A stretch of 64,000 nt of DNA from Onthophagus taurus (GCF_036711975.1 NC_091975.1:6760501-6824500); one strand, 5' to 3'; shown: positions 21,527 to 51,300, numbered from the stretch's first letter. Translations and numbers: made by a program. The notes: generated from the letters alone by a model not told the origin.

Positions 21527-22469
21527 ATTATCTCACTGTAATTTAGAAATTAACTGAACAAATAATTCTGACAATAAACGTGAGATTAAAAAGATTCTTT
21601 ATCTGGATAAACTTATTTTTTTATCCTCACGCGAGAAAAACGTGAAGGAACTACAACAGCAAAAACTTATGGCGAAATTAATCGCAAATTTACTTAGAAT
21701 AAATAATAAAGAAAACATACGACTTAATGATGATTTGCATTTTTTAAATTATTTAACGTTTAAACTGAGTCATTCTAAAAACATGATTTCGTGCAAACTC
21801 AAATTATGAATTGCAATAATACTTTATTATTTTTTGATAATAATTTGGATTAAGGTGATAAGTTTTTATGGATGATTATCTTTTAATCCAGGTATGTGCA
21901 GATGAATTTTGGATAAGTTTATTTGGCAACAATGTTTATTGTTAGTTTTAATTCATTTATTATGTACATTTCAGGAACGATTTTGAATTCTCGCATTAAT
22001 CCATACCAGAATATCGGTGTGCTAAAACAGGTTGAAATGTTTCGATGAATTTAGAGCTCTTTTTATAACAAATATGTTTACCACGTATGCATCAACAATG
22101 GAATATTATCGTGTTGAATTAGAACTCATTTCATAATCTGTGAATCATAGTTATGAAATGTTAATTGGAATAATGATTCTTGTTTAATAATTTGTAGAAA
22201 TAACAATTTAACTAAAATGCAAGCTTTTAATTCTGTTATATTGTAGATTCTCTGTCAGAAGAACTTCTTTTTTGTCCTTTTTGAAATATTTAAACAAGCG
22301 TCGTGATGTTTGATGTAAGTTATGTTACCAAAATAAAACGATAATACGTTTTAGTTGGGTTGCCTAATCATACGTCTAATCAAGAATGGAGAAGAAAAGA
22401 TAAAGGAAAATCAAAATAGTAGAAAAAAGTCTTAAATCTGTATTTGTATGTCAAGAGTAGGAAGAATTA
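21527..22469. other. Upstream region of the phosphatase gene, no gene seen
   Basis: AT-rich non-coding DNA between the start of the phosphatase gene and the 363-bp satellite. I found no exon that would supply the missing signal peptide. Confidence 0.5.
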
Positions 22470-25400
22470 TTAATTAGTTGAAATTTTGTAGCAACATTCG
22501 AAATTCGAAAAAATTGTCGATTATTTCAAAAATTTATTTCTCAAGAACTAAAAGTGATTTTTCAAAACGGCTTTTTGCATCAAAAAGAAGATACTTTAAT
22601 TAATAATTGGTGATATTTCCACAAGGATCCTTCAAGAAATTAATTTGATAGCGAATTTTGAAAATTGCAACATCGAAAATTTTATCAAAACTTGAAATAT
22701 TGTTTTCTCAAAAACTAAAAGTTATTTTTCAAAACGGGTTGGTGCATTGGAAAGAAGACACTTTTATTAATACTTTAGGAAATTTTCATACTCATATTCC
22801 AAGAAATCGATTTTATACGAATTATTAAAATTTAATCGGCGAAAATTGCAAAATTCGAAAAGAGAATCGATCATTTCAAAAATTTATTTCTCAAAAACTA
22901 AAAGCGATTTTTCAAAACGGCTTTTTGCATCAAAAAGAGGATACTTTAATTAATAATTGGTGATATTTCCACAAGGATCCTTCAAGAAATTAACTTGATA
23001 GCGAATTTTGAAAATTGCAACATCGAAAATTTTATCAAAACTTCAAATATTGTTTTCTCAAAAACTAAAAGTAATTTTTCAAAACGAGTTGGTTCATTGG
23101 AAAGAAGACACTTTTATTAACACTTTGGGAAATTTTCATAATCATATTCCAAGAAATGGATTTTATATGAATTTTTAAAACTTAATGGGCGAAAATTGCA
23201 AAATTCGAAAAAAATGTCAATCATTTCAAAAATTTATTTCTCAAAAACTAAAAGTGATTTTTCAAAACGGCTTTTTGCATTAAAAAGAGGATACTTTAAT
23301 TAATAATTGGTGATTTTTCCACAAGGATCCTTCAAGAAATTAATTTTACAGCGAATTCTGAAAATTATCGATGAAAATTGCAACATCGAAAATTTTATCA
23401 AAACTTCAAATATTGTTATCTCAAAAACTAAAAGTTATTTTTCAAAACGGGTTGGTTCATTGGAAAGAAGACACTTTTATTAACCCTTTGGGAAATTTTC
23501 ATACTCATATTCCAAGAAATCGATTTTATACGAATTTTTAAAACTTAATCGGCGAAATTTGCAAAATTCGAAAAGAAAATCGATCATTTCAAAAATTTAT
23601 TTCTCAAGAACTAAAAGTGATTTTTCAAAACGGCTTTTTGCATTAAAAAGAGGATACTTTAATTAATAATTGGTGATATTTCCACAAGGATCCTTCAAGA
23701 AATTAATTTTATAGCGAATTTTGAAAGTTATCGATGAAAATTGCAACATCGAAAATTTTATCAAAACTTCAAATATTGTTTTCTCAAAAACGAAAAGTTA
23801 TTTTTCAAAACGGGTTGGTTCATTGGAAAGAGGACACTTTTATTAACACTTTGGGAAATTTTCATACTCATATTCCAAGAAATCGATTTTATACGAATTA
23901 TTAAAATTTAATAGGCGAAAATTGTAAAATTCGAAAACATTATCGACCAGTTTAAAAATTTATTTCTCAAAAACTAAAAGTGATTTTTCAAAACGGCTTT
24001 TTGCATTAAAAAGAGGATACTTTAATTAATAATTGGTGATATTTCCACAAGGATCCTTCAAAACATTAATTTTATAGCGAATTTTGAAAGTTATCGATGA
24101 AAATTGCAACATCGAAAATTTTATCAAAACTTCAAATATTGTTTTCTCAAAAACGAAAAGTTATTTTTCAAAACGGGTTGGTTCATTGGAAAGAGGACAC
24201 TTTTATTAACACTTTGGGAAATTTTCATACTCATATTCCAAGAAATCGATTTTATACGAATTATTAAAATTTAATAGGCGAAAATTGTAAAATTCGAAAA
24301 CATTATCGACCAGTTTAAAAATTTATTTCTCAAAAACTAAAAGTGATTTTTCAAAACGGCTTTTTGCATTAAAAAGAGGATACTTTAATTAATAATTGGT
24401 GATATTTCCACAAGGATCCTTCAAAACATTAATTTTATAGCGAATTTTGAAAGTTATCGATGAAAATTGCAACATCGAAAATTTTATCAAAACTTCAAAT
24501 ATTGTTTTCTCAAAAACGAAAAGTTATTTTTCAAAACGGGTTGGTTCATTGGAAAGAGGACACTTTTATTAACACTTTGGGAAATTTTCATACTCATATT
24601 CCAAGAAATCGATTTTATACGAATTATTAAAATTTAATAGGCGAAAATTGTAAAATTCGAAAACATTATCGACCAGTTTAAAAATTTATTTCTCAAAAAC
24701 TAAAAGTGATTTTTCAAAACGGCTTTTTGCATTAAAAAGAGGATACTTTAATTAATAATTGGTGATATTTCCACAAGGATCCTTCAAAACATTAATTTTA
24801 TAGCGAATTTTGAAAGTTATCGATGAAAATTGCAACATCGAAAATTTTATCAAAACTTCAAATATTGTTTTCTCAAAAACGAAAAGTTATTTTTCAAAAC
24901 GGGTTGGTTCATTGGAAAGAGGACACTTTTATTAACACTTTGGGAAATTTTCATACTCATATTCCAAGAAATCGATTTTATACGAATTATTAAAATTTAA
25001 TAGGCGAAAATTGTAAAATTCGAAAAAATTATCGACCAGTTCAAAAATTTATTTCTCAAAAACTAAAAGTGATTTTTCAAAACGGCTTTTTGCATTAAAA
25101 AGAGGATACTTTAATTAATAATTGGTGATATTTCCACAAGGATCCTTCAAGATATTAATTTTATAGCGAATTTTGAAAGTTATCGATGAAAATTGCAACA
25201 TCGAAAATTTTATCAAAACTTGAAATATTGTTTTCTCAAAAACTAAAAGTAATTTTTCAAAACGGGTTGGTTCATTGGAAAGAAGACGCTTTTATTAACA
25301 CTTTGGGAAATTTTCATACTCATATTCCAAGAAATCGATTTTATACGAATTATTAAAATTTAATCTGCGAAAATTGCAAAATTCGAAAAGAAAATCGATC

Positions 25401-26765
25401 ATTTCAAAAATTTATTTCTCAATAACTAAAGGCGATTTTTCAAAACGGCTTTTTGCATCAAAAAGAGGATACTTTAATTAATAATTGGTGATATTTCCAC
25501 AAGGATCCTTCAAGAAATTAATTTTATAGCGAATTTTGAAAGTTATCGATGAAAATTGCAACATCGAAAATTTGATCAAAACTTCAAATATTGTTTTCTC
25601 AAAAACTAAAAGTTATTTTTTAAAACGGCTTGGTTCATTGGAAAGAAGACACTTTTATTAACACTTTGGGAAATTATCATACTCACATTCCAAGAAATCG
25701 ATTTTATACGAATTTTTAAAACTTAATCGGTGAAAATTACAAAATTCGAAAAAATTGTCGATCATTTCAAAAATTTATTTCTCAAGAACTAAAAGCGATT
25801 TTTCAAAACGGCTTTTTGCATCAAAAAGAGGATACTTTAATTAATAATTGGTGATATTTCCACAAGGATCCTTCAAGAAATTAATTTTATAGCGAATTTT
25901 GAAAGTTATCGATGAAAATTGCAACATCGAAAATTTTATCAAACCTTCAAATATTGTTTTCTCAAAAACTAAAAGTAATTTTTCAAAACGAGTTGGTTCA
26001 TTGGAAAGAGGACACTTTTATTAACACTTTGGGAAATTTTCATACCCATATTCCAAGAAATCGATTTTATACGAATTATTAAAACTTAATTGCCGAAAAT
26101 TGCAAATTTCGAAAAAATTATCGATTATTTCAAAAATTTATTTCTCAAGAACTAAAAGCGATTTTTCAAAACGGCTTTTTGCATTAAAAAGAGGATACTT
26201 TGATTAATAATTGGTGATATTTCCACAAGGATCCTTCAAGACATTAATTTTATAGCGAATTTTGAATGTTATCTTGAAATATTGTTTTCTCAAAAACTAA
26301 AAGTTATTTTTCAAAACGGGTTGGTCCAGTGGAAAGAGGACACTTTTATTAACATTTTGGGAAATTTTCATACTCATATTCCAAGAAATCGATTTTATAC
26401 GAATTTTTAAAACTTAATGGGCGAAAATTGCAAAATTCGAACAAATTATCGATCATTTCAAAAATTTATTTCTCAAGAACTAAAAGCGATTTTTCAAAAC
26501 GGCTTTTTGCATCAAAAAGAGGATACTTTAATTAATAATTGGTGATATTTCCACAAGGATCCTTCAAGAAATTAATTTTATTGCGAATTTTGAAAATTGT
26601 AACATCAAAAATTTTATCAAAACTTCAAATATTGTTATCTCAAAAACTAAAAGTTATTTTTCAAAACGGGTTGGTTCATTGGAAAGAGGACACTCTTATT
26701 AACACTTTGGGATTTTCATACTCATATTCCAAGAAATCGATTTTATACGAATTTTTAAAACTTAA
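22470..26765. repeat. Satellite array, 363-bp dimeric unit (block 1)
   Basis: About 12 units. CACAAGGATCCTTCAA recurs with spacings of 350, 350, then 363 for eight steps, then 328. Each unit is itself two diverged halves of about 180 bases: one with CAAAACGGCTTTTTGCAT and the other with CAAAACGGGTTGGTTCATTGG, both after CTCAAAAACTAAAAG. Units from about 23.7 to 25.0 kb are almost identical to each other, including the shared variant TTATCGACCAG. The array stops about 170 bases from the stop codon of the phospho-lyase gene. Frames such as 26539-26769 are repeat artefacts. Confidence 0.96.
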
Positions 26766-26939
26766 TTAATTACCCTTTTAATAAAACAAATATTTTCATA
26801 CAAAAATATATAATTTATTTAAACAATAAAATCTTAACCTAAACTAATTTAAAAATAACCCTTATCGAAATTATTTTCTTTTGTAATAAATAACAGTTAT
26901 ATTATGAAGATAATAATACTCATCCTTTCATCTCACATT

Positions 26940-29303
<2,364 letters not shown>

Positions 29304-30109
29304 TTTCGAATCAAATTTAAAGTGTAAATTCTTTCTTATTTTGTTTTTTGTAGCTTCAGTGGCGAATTAAAGTTCGACTTGATGTCCAAGCTACATCGAG
29401 TCGATATTTATGTGAACACTTTTTTGGCGCATGCGATCTTCGACTCGATTTCTGGGAGTTATCGAGCCTCCAACTCAAAACGTGATCACAATTTACAATT
29501 CATCACTATTCACGTTTTACGTACTTGCACACGAGAGCTCGGGCACAAAAGATAAATATTATAATAAATTGCGATAAGAGAATAAATGGATCATAATAAA
29601 TGTACAAAGGAACTATTCAACTTGAAATAGAAATTGTGTGTCATTGATAGTTTTTTATTTAAAAATTAACCTACGTCATTTCATTTTTTTGCCAATTAAA
29701 ACTTTCCATTTGGGTATAGTTTAATCTGTAACCAAGTGAAATTCCATATGAACAATAAGAACTTTGTTTTGATATCAAATGTATTCAAAGTATTTTTAAA
29801 CGAAAGAATTTGTATTCGGTGTTTGTTGCTAAGACTTAAATTACACGTTTAATAAGATAACCTATCTTGAAATTGCAACTAAATATATGACCTTATTAAA
29901 ATAATCCAGTAAAATGCTGTCAGCAAGATGTTGTGTTCTTTAATTTTTGTTACATATTAATATGTTGACTGATATCAAAATCGATGTTGGTTGTAGATAG
30001 AAAAGATGTTAATGAACAGTGTTGAGAGATGTCAAGGGTTATGGTGAGAAATCAGAAATGATTTTGATACCATAGAGAGATGATTTCGGTAGATAACGGG
30101 GAAGGTGTT
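29304..30109. other. Upstream region of the phospho-lyase gene
   Basis: A short stretch of less AT-rich DNA (about 29370-29560, with repeated CGACTCGA/TCGAGTCGA) lies just upstream of the minus-strand start and is a plausible promoter. From 29600 the DNA is AT-rich without coding signal, up to the 190-bp satellite. Confidence 0.4.
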
Positions 30110-33100
30110 GACTCAAACATTTTTATCTCATGAAAAAATAAAAATTTCCATCTATGGTTTGATGCATAAAAAAGTACATACTTTCCTCCATAAATCCTGA
30201 ACGTTTCATCACAATATCTTAATAATTCGATTTTTCACGATTTTTTTAAAACGGCTGTAAAAATGTGTCAACTTGATAAAGCCATAAAAACTAAGATTAA
30301 ATTCAAAGTTAATATCTCAAGAACGGAAGGAGATTTTCATGAACGGTTTTCTTCATGGAAAACTACATACTTTCCTCTATAAATCCTGAACATTGCATCT
30401 TAACATTTTAATAATTGGATTTTTCACGATTTTTTTAAAACGGCTGTAAAAATGTGTCAACTTGATAAAGCCATAAAAACTAAGATTAAATTCAAAGTTA
30501 ATATCTCAAGAACGGAAGGAGATTTTCATGAACGGTTTTCTTCATGGAAAACTACATACTTTCCTCTATAAATCCTGAACATTGCATCTTAACATTTTAA
30601 TAATTGGATTTTTCACGATTTTTTAAAAATGATGGCATAAATTTATTGACTTGGTAAAATCGCTAAAATTGAGGTTGAATTCATAACTTAATATCTCAAG
30701 AACGGAAAGAGATTTTCACAAACGGTTTTCTTCATATGAAACTACATACTTTCCTCTATAAATCTTGAACATTGCATCTTAACATCTTAATAATTGGATT
30801 TTTAACGATTTTTTAAAAATGTTGGCATAAATTTATTGACATGGTAAAGTCGCTAAAATTCAGGTTGAATTCATAAGTTAATATCTCAAGAACGGAATGA
30901 GATTTTCATGAACGGTGTTTTTCATAGAAAACTACATACTTTCCTCTATAAACCCTGAACATTTCATCATAACATCTTAATAATTCGATTTTTCACGATT
31001 TTTTAAAAATGATGGCATAAATTTATTGACTTGGTAAAGTCGCTAAAATTCAGGTTGAATTCATAATTTAATATCTCAAGAACGGAAGGAGATTTTCATG
31101 AACGGTTTTCTTCATGGAAAACTACATACTTTCCACTATAAATGCTGAACATTTCATCATAACATCTTAATAATTCGATTTTTCACGATTTTTTTAAAAC
31201 GGTTGTAAAAATTTGTCAATTTGATAAAGTCATAAAAGTTGAGATTAAATTCAAACTTGATATCTCAAAAACGGAAGGAGATTTTCATGAACGGTTTTCT
31301 TCATAGAAAACTACATACTTTCCTCTATAAACCCTGAACATTTCATCTTAACATCTTAAGAATTCAATTTTTCACGATTTTTTATAAATGATGGCATAAA
31401 TTTATTGACTTGGTAAAGTCGCTAAAATTTAGGTTGAATTCTTAACTTAATATCTGAAGAACGGAAGGAGATTTTCATAAACGGTTTTCTTCATAGAAAA
31501 CTACATACTTTCCTCTATAAATCCTGAACATTTCATCAATAAATTTTAATAATTCGATTTTTTACGATTTTTTCAAAACGGTTGTAAAAATTTGTCAACT
31601 TGATAAAGCCATAAAAACTGAGATTAAATTCAAACTTAATATCTCAAGAACGGAAGGAGATTTTCATGAACGGTGTTCTTCATAGAAAACTACATACTTT
31701 CCTTTATAAACCCTGAACATTTCATCATAGCATCTTAATAATTCGATTTTTCACGATTTTTTAAAAATGATGGCATAAATTTATTGACTTGGTAAAGTCG
31801 CTAAAATTTAGGTTGAATTCATAACTTAATATCTGAAGAACGGAAGGAGATTTTCATGAACGGTTTTCTTCATGGAAAACTACATACTTTCCTCTATAAA
31901 TCCTGAACATTTCATCAATAAATTTTAATAGTTCGATTTTTCACGATTTTTTTAAAACGGTTGTAAAAATTTGTCAACTTGATAAAACCATAAAAATTGA
32001 GATTAAATTCAAAACTTAATATCTCAAGAACGGAAGGAGATTTTCATGAACGGTTTTCTTCATAGAAAACTACATACTTTCCTTTATAAATCCTGAACAT
32101 TTCATCATAACATTTTAATAATTCGATTTTACACGATTTTTTAAAAATGATGGCATAAATTTATTGACTTGGTAAAGTCGCTAAAATTCAGGTTGAATTG
32201 ATAAGTTAATATCTCAAGAACGGAATGAGATTTTCATGAACGGTGTCTTTCATAGAAAACTACATACTTTCCTCTATAAACCCTGAACATTTCATCATAA
32301 CATCTTAATAATTCGATTTTTCACGATTTTTTAAAAATGATGGCATAAATTTATTGACTTGGTAAAATCGCTAAAATTTAAGTTGAATTCATAACTTAAT
32401 ATCTGAAGAACGGAAGGAGATTTTCATAAACGGTTTTCTTCACGGAAAACTACATACTTTCTTCTATAAACCCTGAACATTTCATCATAACATCTTAATA
32501 ATTCGATTTTTCACGATTTTTTAAAAATGATGGCATAAATTTATTGACTTGGTAAAGTCGCTAAAATTCAGGTTGAATTCAAAACTTAATATCTCAAGAA
32601 CGGAAAGAGATTTTCATGAACGGTTTTCTTCATGGAAAACTACACACTTTCCTCTATAAATCCTGAACATTTCATCTTAACATCTTAATAATTGGATTTT
32701 TCACGATTTTTTAAAAATGATGGTATAAATTTTTAACTTGGTAAAGTCGCTAAAATTCAGGTTGAATTCATAAGTTAATATCTCAAGAATGGAATGAGAT
32801 TTTCATGAACGGTGTTTTTCATAGAAAACTACATACTTTCCTCTATAAACCCTGAACATTTCATCATAACATCTTAATAATTCGATTTTTCACGATTTTT
32901 TAAAAATGATGGCATAAATTTATTGACTTGGTAAAATCGCTAAAATTCAGGTTGAATTCATAACTTAATATTTCAAGAACGGAAGGAGATTTTCATAAAC
33001 GGATTTCTTCATGGAAAACTACATACTTTCCTCTATAAATCCTGAACATTTCATCAATAAATTTTAATAATTCGATTTTTCACGATTTTTTTAAAACGGT

Positions 33101-33560
33101 TGTAAAAATTTGTTAACTTGATAAAACCATAAAAATTGAGATTAAATTCAAAACTTAATATCTCAAGAACGGAAGGAGATTTTTATGAACGGTTTTCTTC
33201 ATGAAAAACTGTATACTTTCCTCTATAAATCCTGAACATTTCATCATAACATCTTAATAATTCGATTTTTCACGATTTTTTAAAAATGATGGCATAAATT
33301 TATTGACTTGGTAATGTCGCTAAAATTCAGGTTGAATTCATAACTTAATATCTAAAGAACGGAAGGAGATTTTCATAAACGGTTTTTTCATGGAAAACTA
33401 CATACTTTCCTCTATAAATTCTGAACATTTCATCATAACATCTTAATAATTCGATTTTTCACGATTTTTCAAAAATTATGGTAGAAATTTGGTAACTTAA
33501 TAAAATCATAAATAAAAATTGATGTTGAATTCAAAAATTACTAATAGACATCATCATGAA
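30110..33560. repeat. Satellite array, 189-190-bp unit
   Basis: At least 17 very regular units: the phrase AAGAACGGAAGGAGATTTTC recurs every 189 or 190 bases from about 30320 to 33358. Two subtypes differ in the second half of the unit: A has ACGG(C/T)TGTAAAAAT with CTTGATAAAG, and B has AATGATGGCATAAATTTATT with GACTTGGTAAAG. The last units before 33650 are degenerate. It shares a distant motif order with the 363-bp satellite. Confidence 0.96.
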
Positions 33561-35326
33561 CGGTTTTCTTCATGGAATATTTCATCAAAGCATCGATTTT
33601 TCAAGATTTTTTAAAAAATAATTCAAAAATTATAATCTCAAGAATGAAGAGAGATTTTTAAGAACAGCTTTGAAATCGTAACTCCTGAAGCAATGAACGT
33701 GATGTTTGAAACGTTGTTAATTAAAGATTATTATATATATAAAATTTAAAATGATTTATTTGATTTATTTCATAACTAAAATGAACCGATAAATAGTACA
33801 TAATTAGGTTCTCTGGCCTTGTTCTGTAGATTTTATGATGAAATCACGCGATTATAACAAACTCGGCATGCACAAGTCTCGTGAACAGCTCCTCATTTTC
33901 TCAGTTTAGATCGCGTGCTGTTTACTTGACCGCTGACGCATTCCTTGTTGCTACCAGCTTTAATTTTTAACTATTATCGCATATTACTATCGTTAAAGAA
34001 AGATAAAAAAGCGGCCTGGTTATCTCTTAGTTTAAATGGACTTAATAATCTTAACTCGAAGAATCAACACAAACGTTTATGTTTTCAAATATTATCTTTA
34101 GATGTAAAAATTAAAAAAAAATTAAATGTTTTAAAATAATTTAAAGAAATAAAAACAGAAAATATTCCTTTCATATAAATTTATTTCTTTTTATTTGCAA
34201 AATTATCTACCAGGTACTAAACAAAAACATTAAATTTAAATTTGTTTTCCAAAATATCCCTTTTATAATGCAACAAAATGATTAGAATAAAATTAAAAAA
34301 CAATAATTATAACAATTTAAAATTAAATTAAAACGAATTAAATCGATTTTATCATTGTACACTTATTCCTTCTTTTTTATGCAAATTTGAAAGGATTAAT
34401 TTATTTACGTCTATCTTTTTTACAATTATACAACTCTAAGTGCACTATTTAGAGAGTATTCAATGAGTGTTTAAAACAAATGTTTAATTAGAAAAGAAAC
34501 GATTTTTTTATTTATATACAACATACAACATTTTACATCCAAGTTTGATTATAACCAAATTACTTTTTTGACTTTGAAGTTATTAAATGAATTTGTAGGA
34601 ACAGTTGTGGACAATTTATTTCGAATTTTGATTAGAACTACTAAGATAATTGCTTTTTATATTAATGAGGGTTACTTTTGTGTTTGTTTAATTAGTTGTT
34701 ACTGCGCAAAAAAAGCTGCCTTAATTAATTTCTTTAATTAATGGAATGTGCTAATTAATTTTTTCTCTCCCATTTCTAAATGGTCCCCAAAAAATCGTTC
34801 TTATTCGCAATTTACTTAAATTTAAAAATGTTTATTTACAATTTTTTTTATTTTATCCATACATTAATTGATGCTTACAAATTAAATCGAAAAAAGCAGT
34901 AACAATTAATTTGTTTTTATCAAATTAAATAAACGGGATGTTATGCGTCAGTCTCTATATCTATTTATTTACAATTCTGGGTTTGAAATGAATTTTTTTT
35001 TACTTAAATCATAAAGAAAACCATCAACATGCATTCGCGCACTGATCACCTCAAAATCACAGCACCCTTACGATTAAAAAGACGTTTAAAGAGTTTTTTG
35101 TTCTTCGAATATATTACTATTTTGCATTAATTTTTTTTAATAAATAATCTTCGTTAGTTATATTTTATATTAATTAATTCCTATTTAATAAAAACATTAT
35201 TAAAATATTTTCCACTCACTAAATGTTTCAAGTTTTTTCTTGTCTATTTATTAATGTTCTTTTAATTGTTTTCTTTTAAGTTAATTAATTTACTTGTTTT
35301 TTTTTAATTGTCCTATTTAAAACCTT
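33561..35326. other. Intergenic AT-rich DNA and 3' flank of the mannosidase gene
   Basis: 33561-33700 is decayed satellite. About 33830-33960 is unique DNA of higher complexity. The rest, up to the stop of the mannosidase at 35327, is very AT-rich and may include its 3' UTR. No coding sequence was seen. Confidence 0.45.
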
Positions 35327-47662
<12,336 letters not shown>

Positions 47663-48390
47663 TAATTTAAGATTTTGAAAAAAGGGATTTTAATACAGCA
47701 CTGATGATGGTTAAGTGACTATTAACTCAGTTGAGATAAGAGCTTGCATTTATAGTCTCGTTTTGAGCGCTATCTGAATCAAAAACGCTGTGATAGGAAT
47801 GCTTAGAAAGGTTTGTTACTTAATTTTTGTATTATTTGTTTTGAAATAAATATTTTTTGAATAACGAGATTATTCTTTTAGTGGTGCGATTTTAAAGTTT
47901 TAATTTTTGCCCTTGACACTTTATAGTAAGACAAAAGACCGGGGTTATCTAAAATCGTATGATCACTTCTAATAATAAATAATATTTCTTAACGATAATT
48001 TTACTACATGATTCAAGATTATGAGCAAAATATATTGTGAATTAGACAAATTTTAATTTGGCGTTAAAGAAAAGCTTTAAAAGGTTATCTTAAAAATTAT
48101 TTTAACTTTTGGGCGGTTTCAAAACATGTTTTTTTATCGAATCGGACGATGATTACAACATTTTTTTACGTCAATTTCGATCCATTTTATAACACTTGGG
48201 GAAAGGAGTGGCCGTTTTAACCAGAAACAGCTCGAAGGGCCGCTCGTGACGTCATGTGTAGATAGGCAACTACTATTTCACACTTTGAATTAGCAAATGC
48301 TTAACAACTAAAACTAGAAAACTGTCTAGTTCTAGGTCTAGTGTTAGTTCCAGTTTTATTTCAATGATATATTAGTTATAACTCTAAAAA
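47663..48390. other. Upstream region of the mannosidase gene
   Basis: This should contain the minus-strand promoter. A perfect TGACGTCA (CRE-type) lies at 48246-48253. From about 48290 to 48370 comes the CTAGTTCTAGGTCTAGTG motif that also occurs beside other arrays here, and then the satellite starts. Confidence 0.45.
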
Positions 48391-48391
48391 G

Positions 48392-51300
48392 AGGATACTT
48401 TAATTAATAATTGGTGATATTTCCACAAGGATCCTTCAAGAAATTAATTTTATAGCGAATTTTTATACCAAAAGTTATTTTTCAAAACGGGTTGATTCAT
48501 TGGAAAGAGGACACTTTTATTAACACTTTGGGAAATTTTCATACTCATATTCCAAGAAGTTGATTTTATACGAATTTTTAAAACTTAATCGGCGAAAATT
48601 GCACAATACGAAAAAATTGTCGATCATTTCAAAAATTTATTTCTCAAAAACTAAAAGCGATTTTTCAAAACGGCTTTTTGCATTAAAAAGAGGATACTTT
48701 AATTAATAATTGATGACATTTCCACAAGGATCCTTCAAGAAATTAATTTTATAGCGAATTTTGAATAATATCGATGAAAATTGCAACATCGAAAATTTTA
48801 TCAAAACTTCAAATATTGTTTTTTCAAAAACTAAAGGTTATTTTTCAAAACGGGTTGGTTCATTGGAAAGAGGACACTCTTATTAACACTTTGGGAAATT
48901 TTCATACTCATATTCCAAGAAGTTGATTTTATACGAATTTTTAAAGCTTAATCGGCGAAAATTGTAAAATTCGAAAATATTGTCGATCATTTCAAAAATT
49001 TATATCTCAAAAACTAAAAGTGATTTTTCAAAACGGTTTATTGCATTAAAAAGAGGATACTTTAATTAATAATTGGTGATATTTCCACAAGGATCCTTCA
49101 AGAAATTAATTTTACAGCGAATTTTGAATATTATCGATGAAAATTGCAACATCGAAAATTTTATCAAAACTTCAAATATTATTTTCTCAAAAACCAAAAG
49201 TTATTTTTCAAAACGTGTTAGTTCATTGGAAAGAGGACACTTTTATTAACATTTTGGGAAATTTTCATACTCATATTCCAAGAAATCGATTTTATACGAA
49301 TTTTTAAAACTTAATCGGCGAAAATTATAAAATTCGAAAAAATTGTCGATCATTTCAAAAATTTATTTCTCAAAAACTAAAAGCGATTTTTCAAAACGGC
49401 TTGTTGCATTAAAAAGAGGATACTTTAATTAATAATTGGTGATATTTCCACAAGGATCCTTCAAGAAATTAATTTTATAGCGAATTTTGAATAATATCAA
49501 TGAAAATTGCAACATCGAAAATTTTATCAAAACTTCAAATATTGTTTTCTCAAAAACGAAAAGTTATTTTTCAAAATGGGTTGGTTCATTGGAAAGAAGA
49601 CACTTTTATTAACACTTTGGGAAATTTTCATACTCATATTCCAAGCAGTTGATTTTATACCAATTTTTAAAACTTAATAGGCGAAAATTGAAAAATTCGA
49701 AAAAATTGTCGATCATTTCAAAAATTTATTTCTCAAAAACTAAAAGTGATTTTTCAAAACGGCTTTTTGCATTAAAAAGAGGATACTTTAATTAATTATT
49801 GGTGATATTTCCACAAGGATCCTTCAAGAAATTAATTTTATAGCGAATTTTGAATATTATCGATGAAAATTGCAACATCGAGAATTTTATCAAAACTTCA
49901 AATATTGTTTTGTCAAAAACCAAAAGTTATTTTTCAAAACGGGTTGGTTCATTGGAAAGAGGACACTCTTATTAACACTTTGAGAAATTTTCATACTCAT
50001 ATTCCAAGAAGTTGATTTTATACGACTTTTTAAAACTTAATAGGCGAAAATTTCAAAATACGAAAAAATTGTCGATCATTTCAAAAATTTATTTCTCAAA
50101 AACTAAAAGCAATTTTTCAAAACGACTTTTTGCATTAAAAAGGGGATACTTTAATTAATAATTGGTGATATTTCCACAAGGATCCTTCAAGAAATTAATT
50201 TTATAGCGAATTTTGAATAATATCGATGAAAATTGCAACATCGAAAATTTTATCAAAACTTCAAATATTGTTTTTTCAAAAACTAAAGGTTATTTTTCAA
50301 AACGGGTTGGTTCATTGGAAAGAGGACACTCTTATTAACACTTTGGGAAATTTTCATACTCATATTCCAAGAAGTTGATTTTATACGAATTTTTAAAACT
50401 TAATCGGCGAAAATTATAAAATTCGAAAAAATTGTCGATCATTTCAAAAATTTATTTCTCAAAAACCAAAAGCGATTTTTCAAAACGGCTTGTTGCATTA
50501 AAAAGAGGATACTTTAATTAATAATTGGTGATATTTCCACAAGGATTCTTCATGAAATTAATTTTATAGCGAATTTTGAAAGTTATCGATGAAAATTGCA
50601 GCATCGAAAATTTTATCAAAACTTCAAATATTATTTTCTCAAAAACCAAAAGTTATTTTTCAAAACGGGTTGGTTCATTGGAAAGAGGACACTCTTATTA
50701 ACACTTTGGAAAATTTTCATACTCATATTCCAAGCAGTTGATTTTATACGAATTTTTAAAACTTAATCGGCGAAAATTGCACAATACGAAAAAATTTTCG
50801 ATCATTTCAAAAATGTATTTCTCAAAAACTAAAAGCGATTTTTCAAAACGGCTTGTTGCATTAAAAAGAGGACACTTTAATTAATAATTGGTGATATTTC
50901 CACAAGGATTCCTCAAGAAATTAATTTTATAGCGAATTTTGAATATTATCGATGAAAATTGCAGCATCGAAAATTTTATCAAAACTTCAAATATTGTTTT
51001 CTCAAAAACGAAAAGTTATTTTTCAAAACGGGTTGGTTCATTGGAAAGAGGACACTTTTATTAACACTTTGGAAAATTTTCATACTCATATTCCAAGAAG
51101 TTGATTTTATACGAATTTTTAAAACTTAATAGGCAAAAATTGCAAAATACGAAAAATTGTCAATCATTTCAAAAATTTATTTCTCAAAAATTAAAAGCGA
51201 TTTTTCAAAACGGCTTTCTGCATTAAAAAGAGGACACTTTAATTAATAATTGGTGATATTTCCACAAGGATTCCTCAAGAAATTAATTTTATAGCGAATT

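Noticed and set aside
30110-33560. A CRISPR array, because of regular repeats
   Set aside because: Units are 189-190 bp, contiguous, without spacers of foreign sequence, and in a eukaryotic context; this is a satellite.
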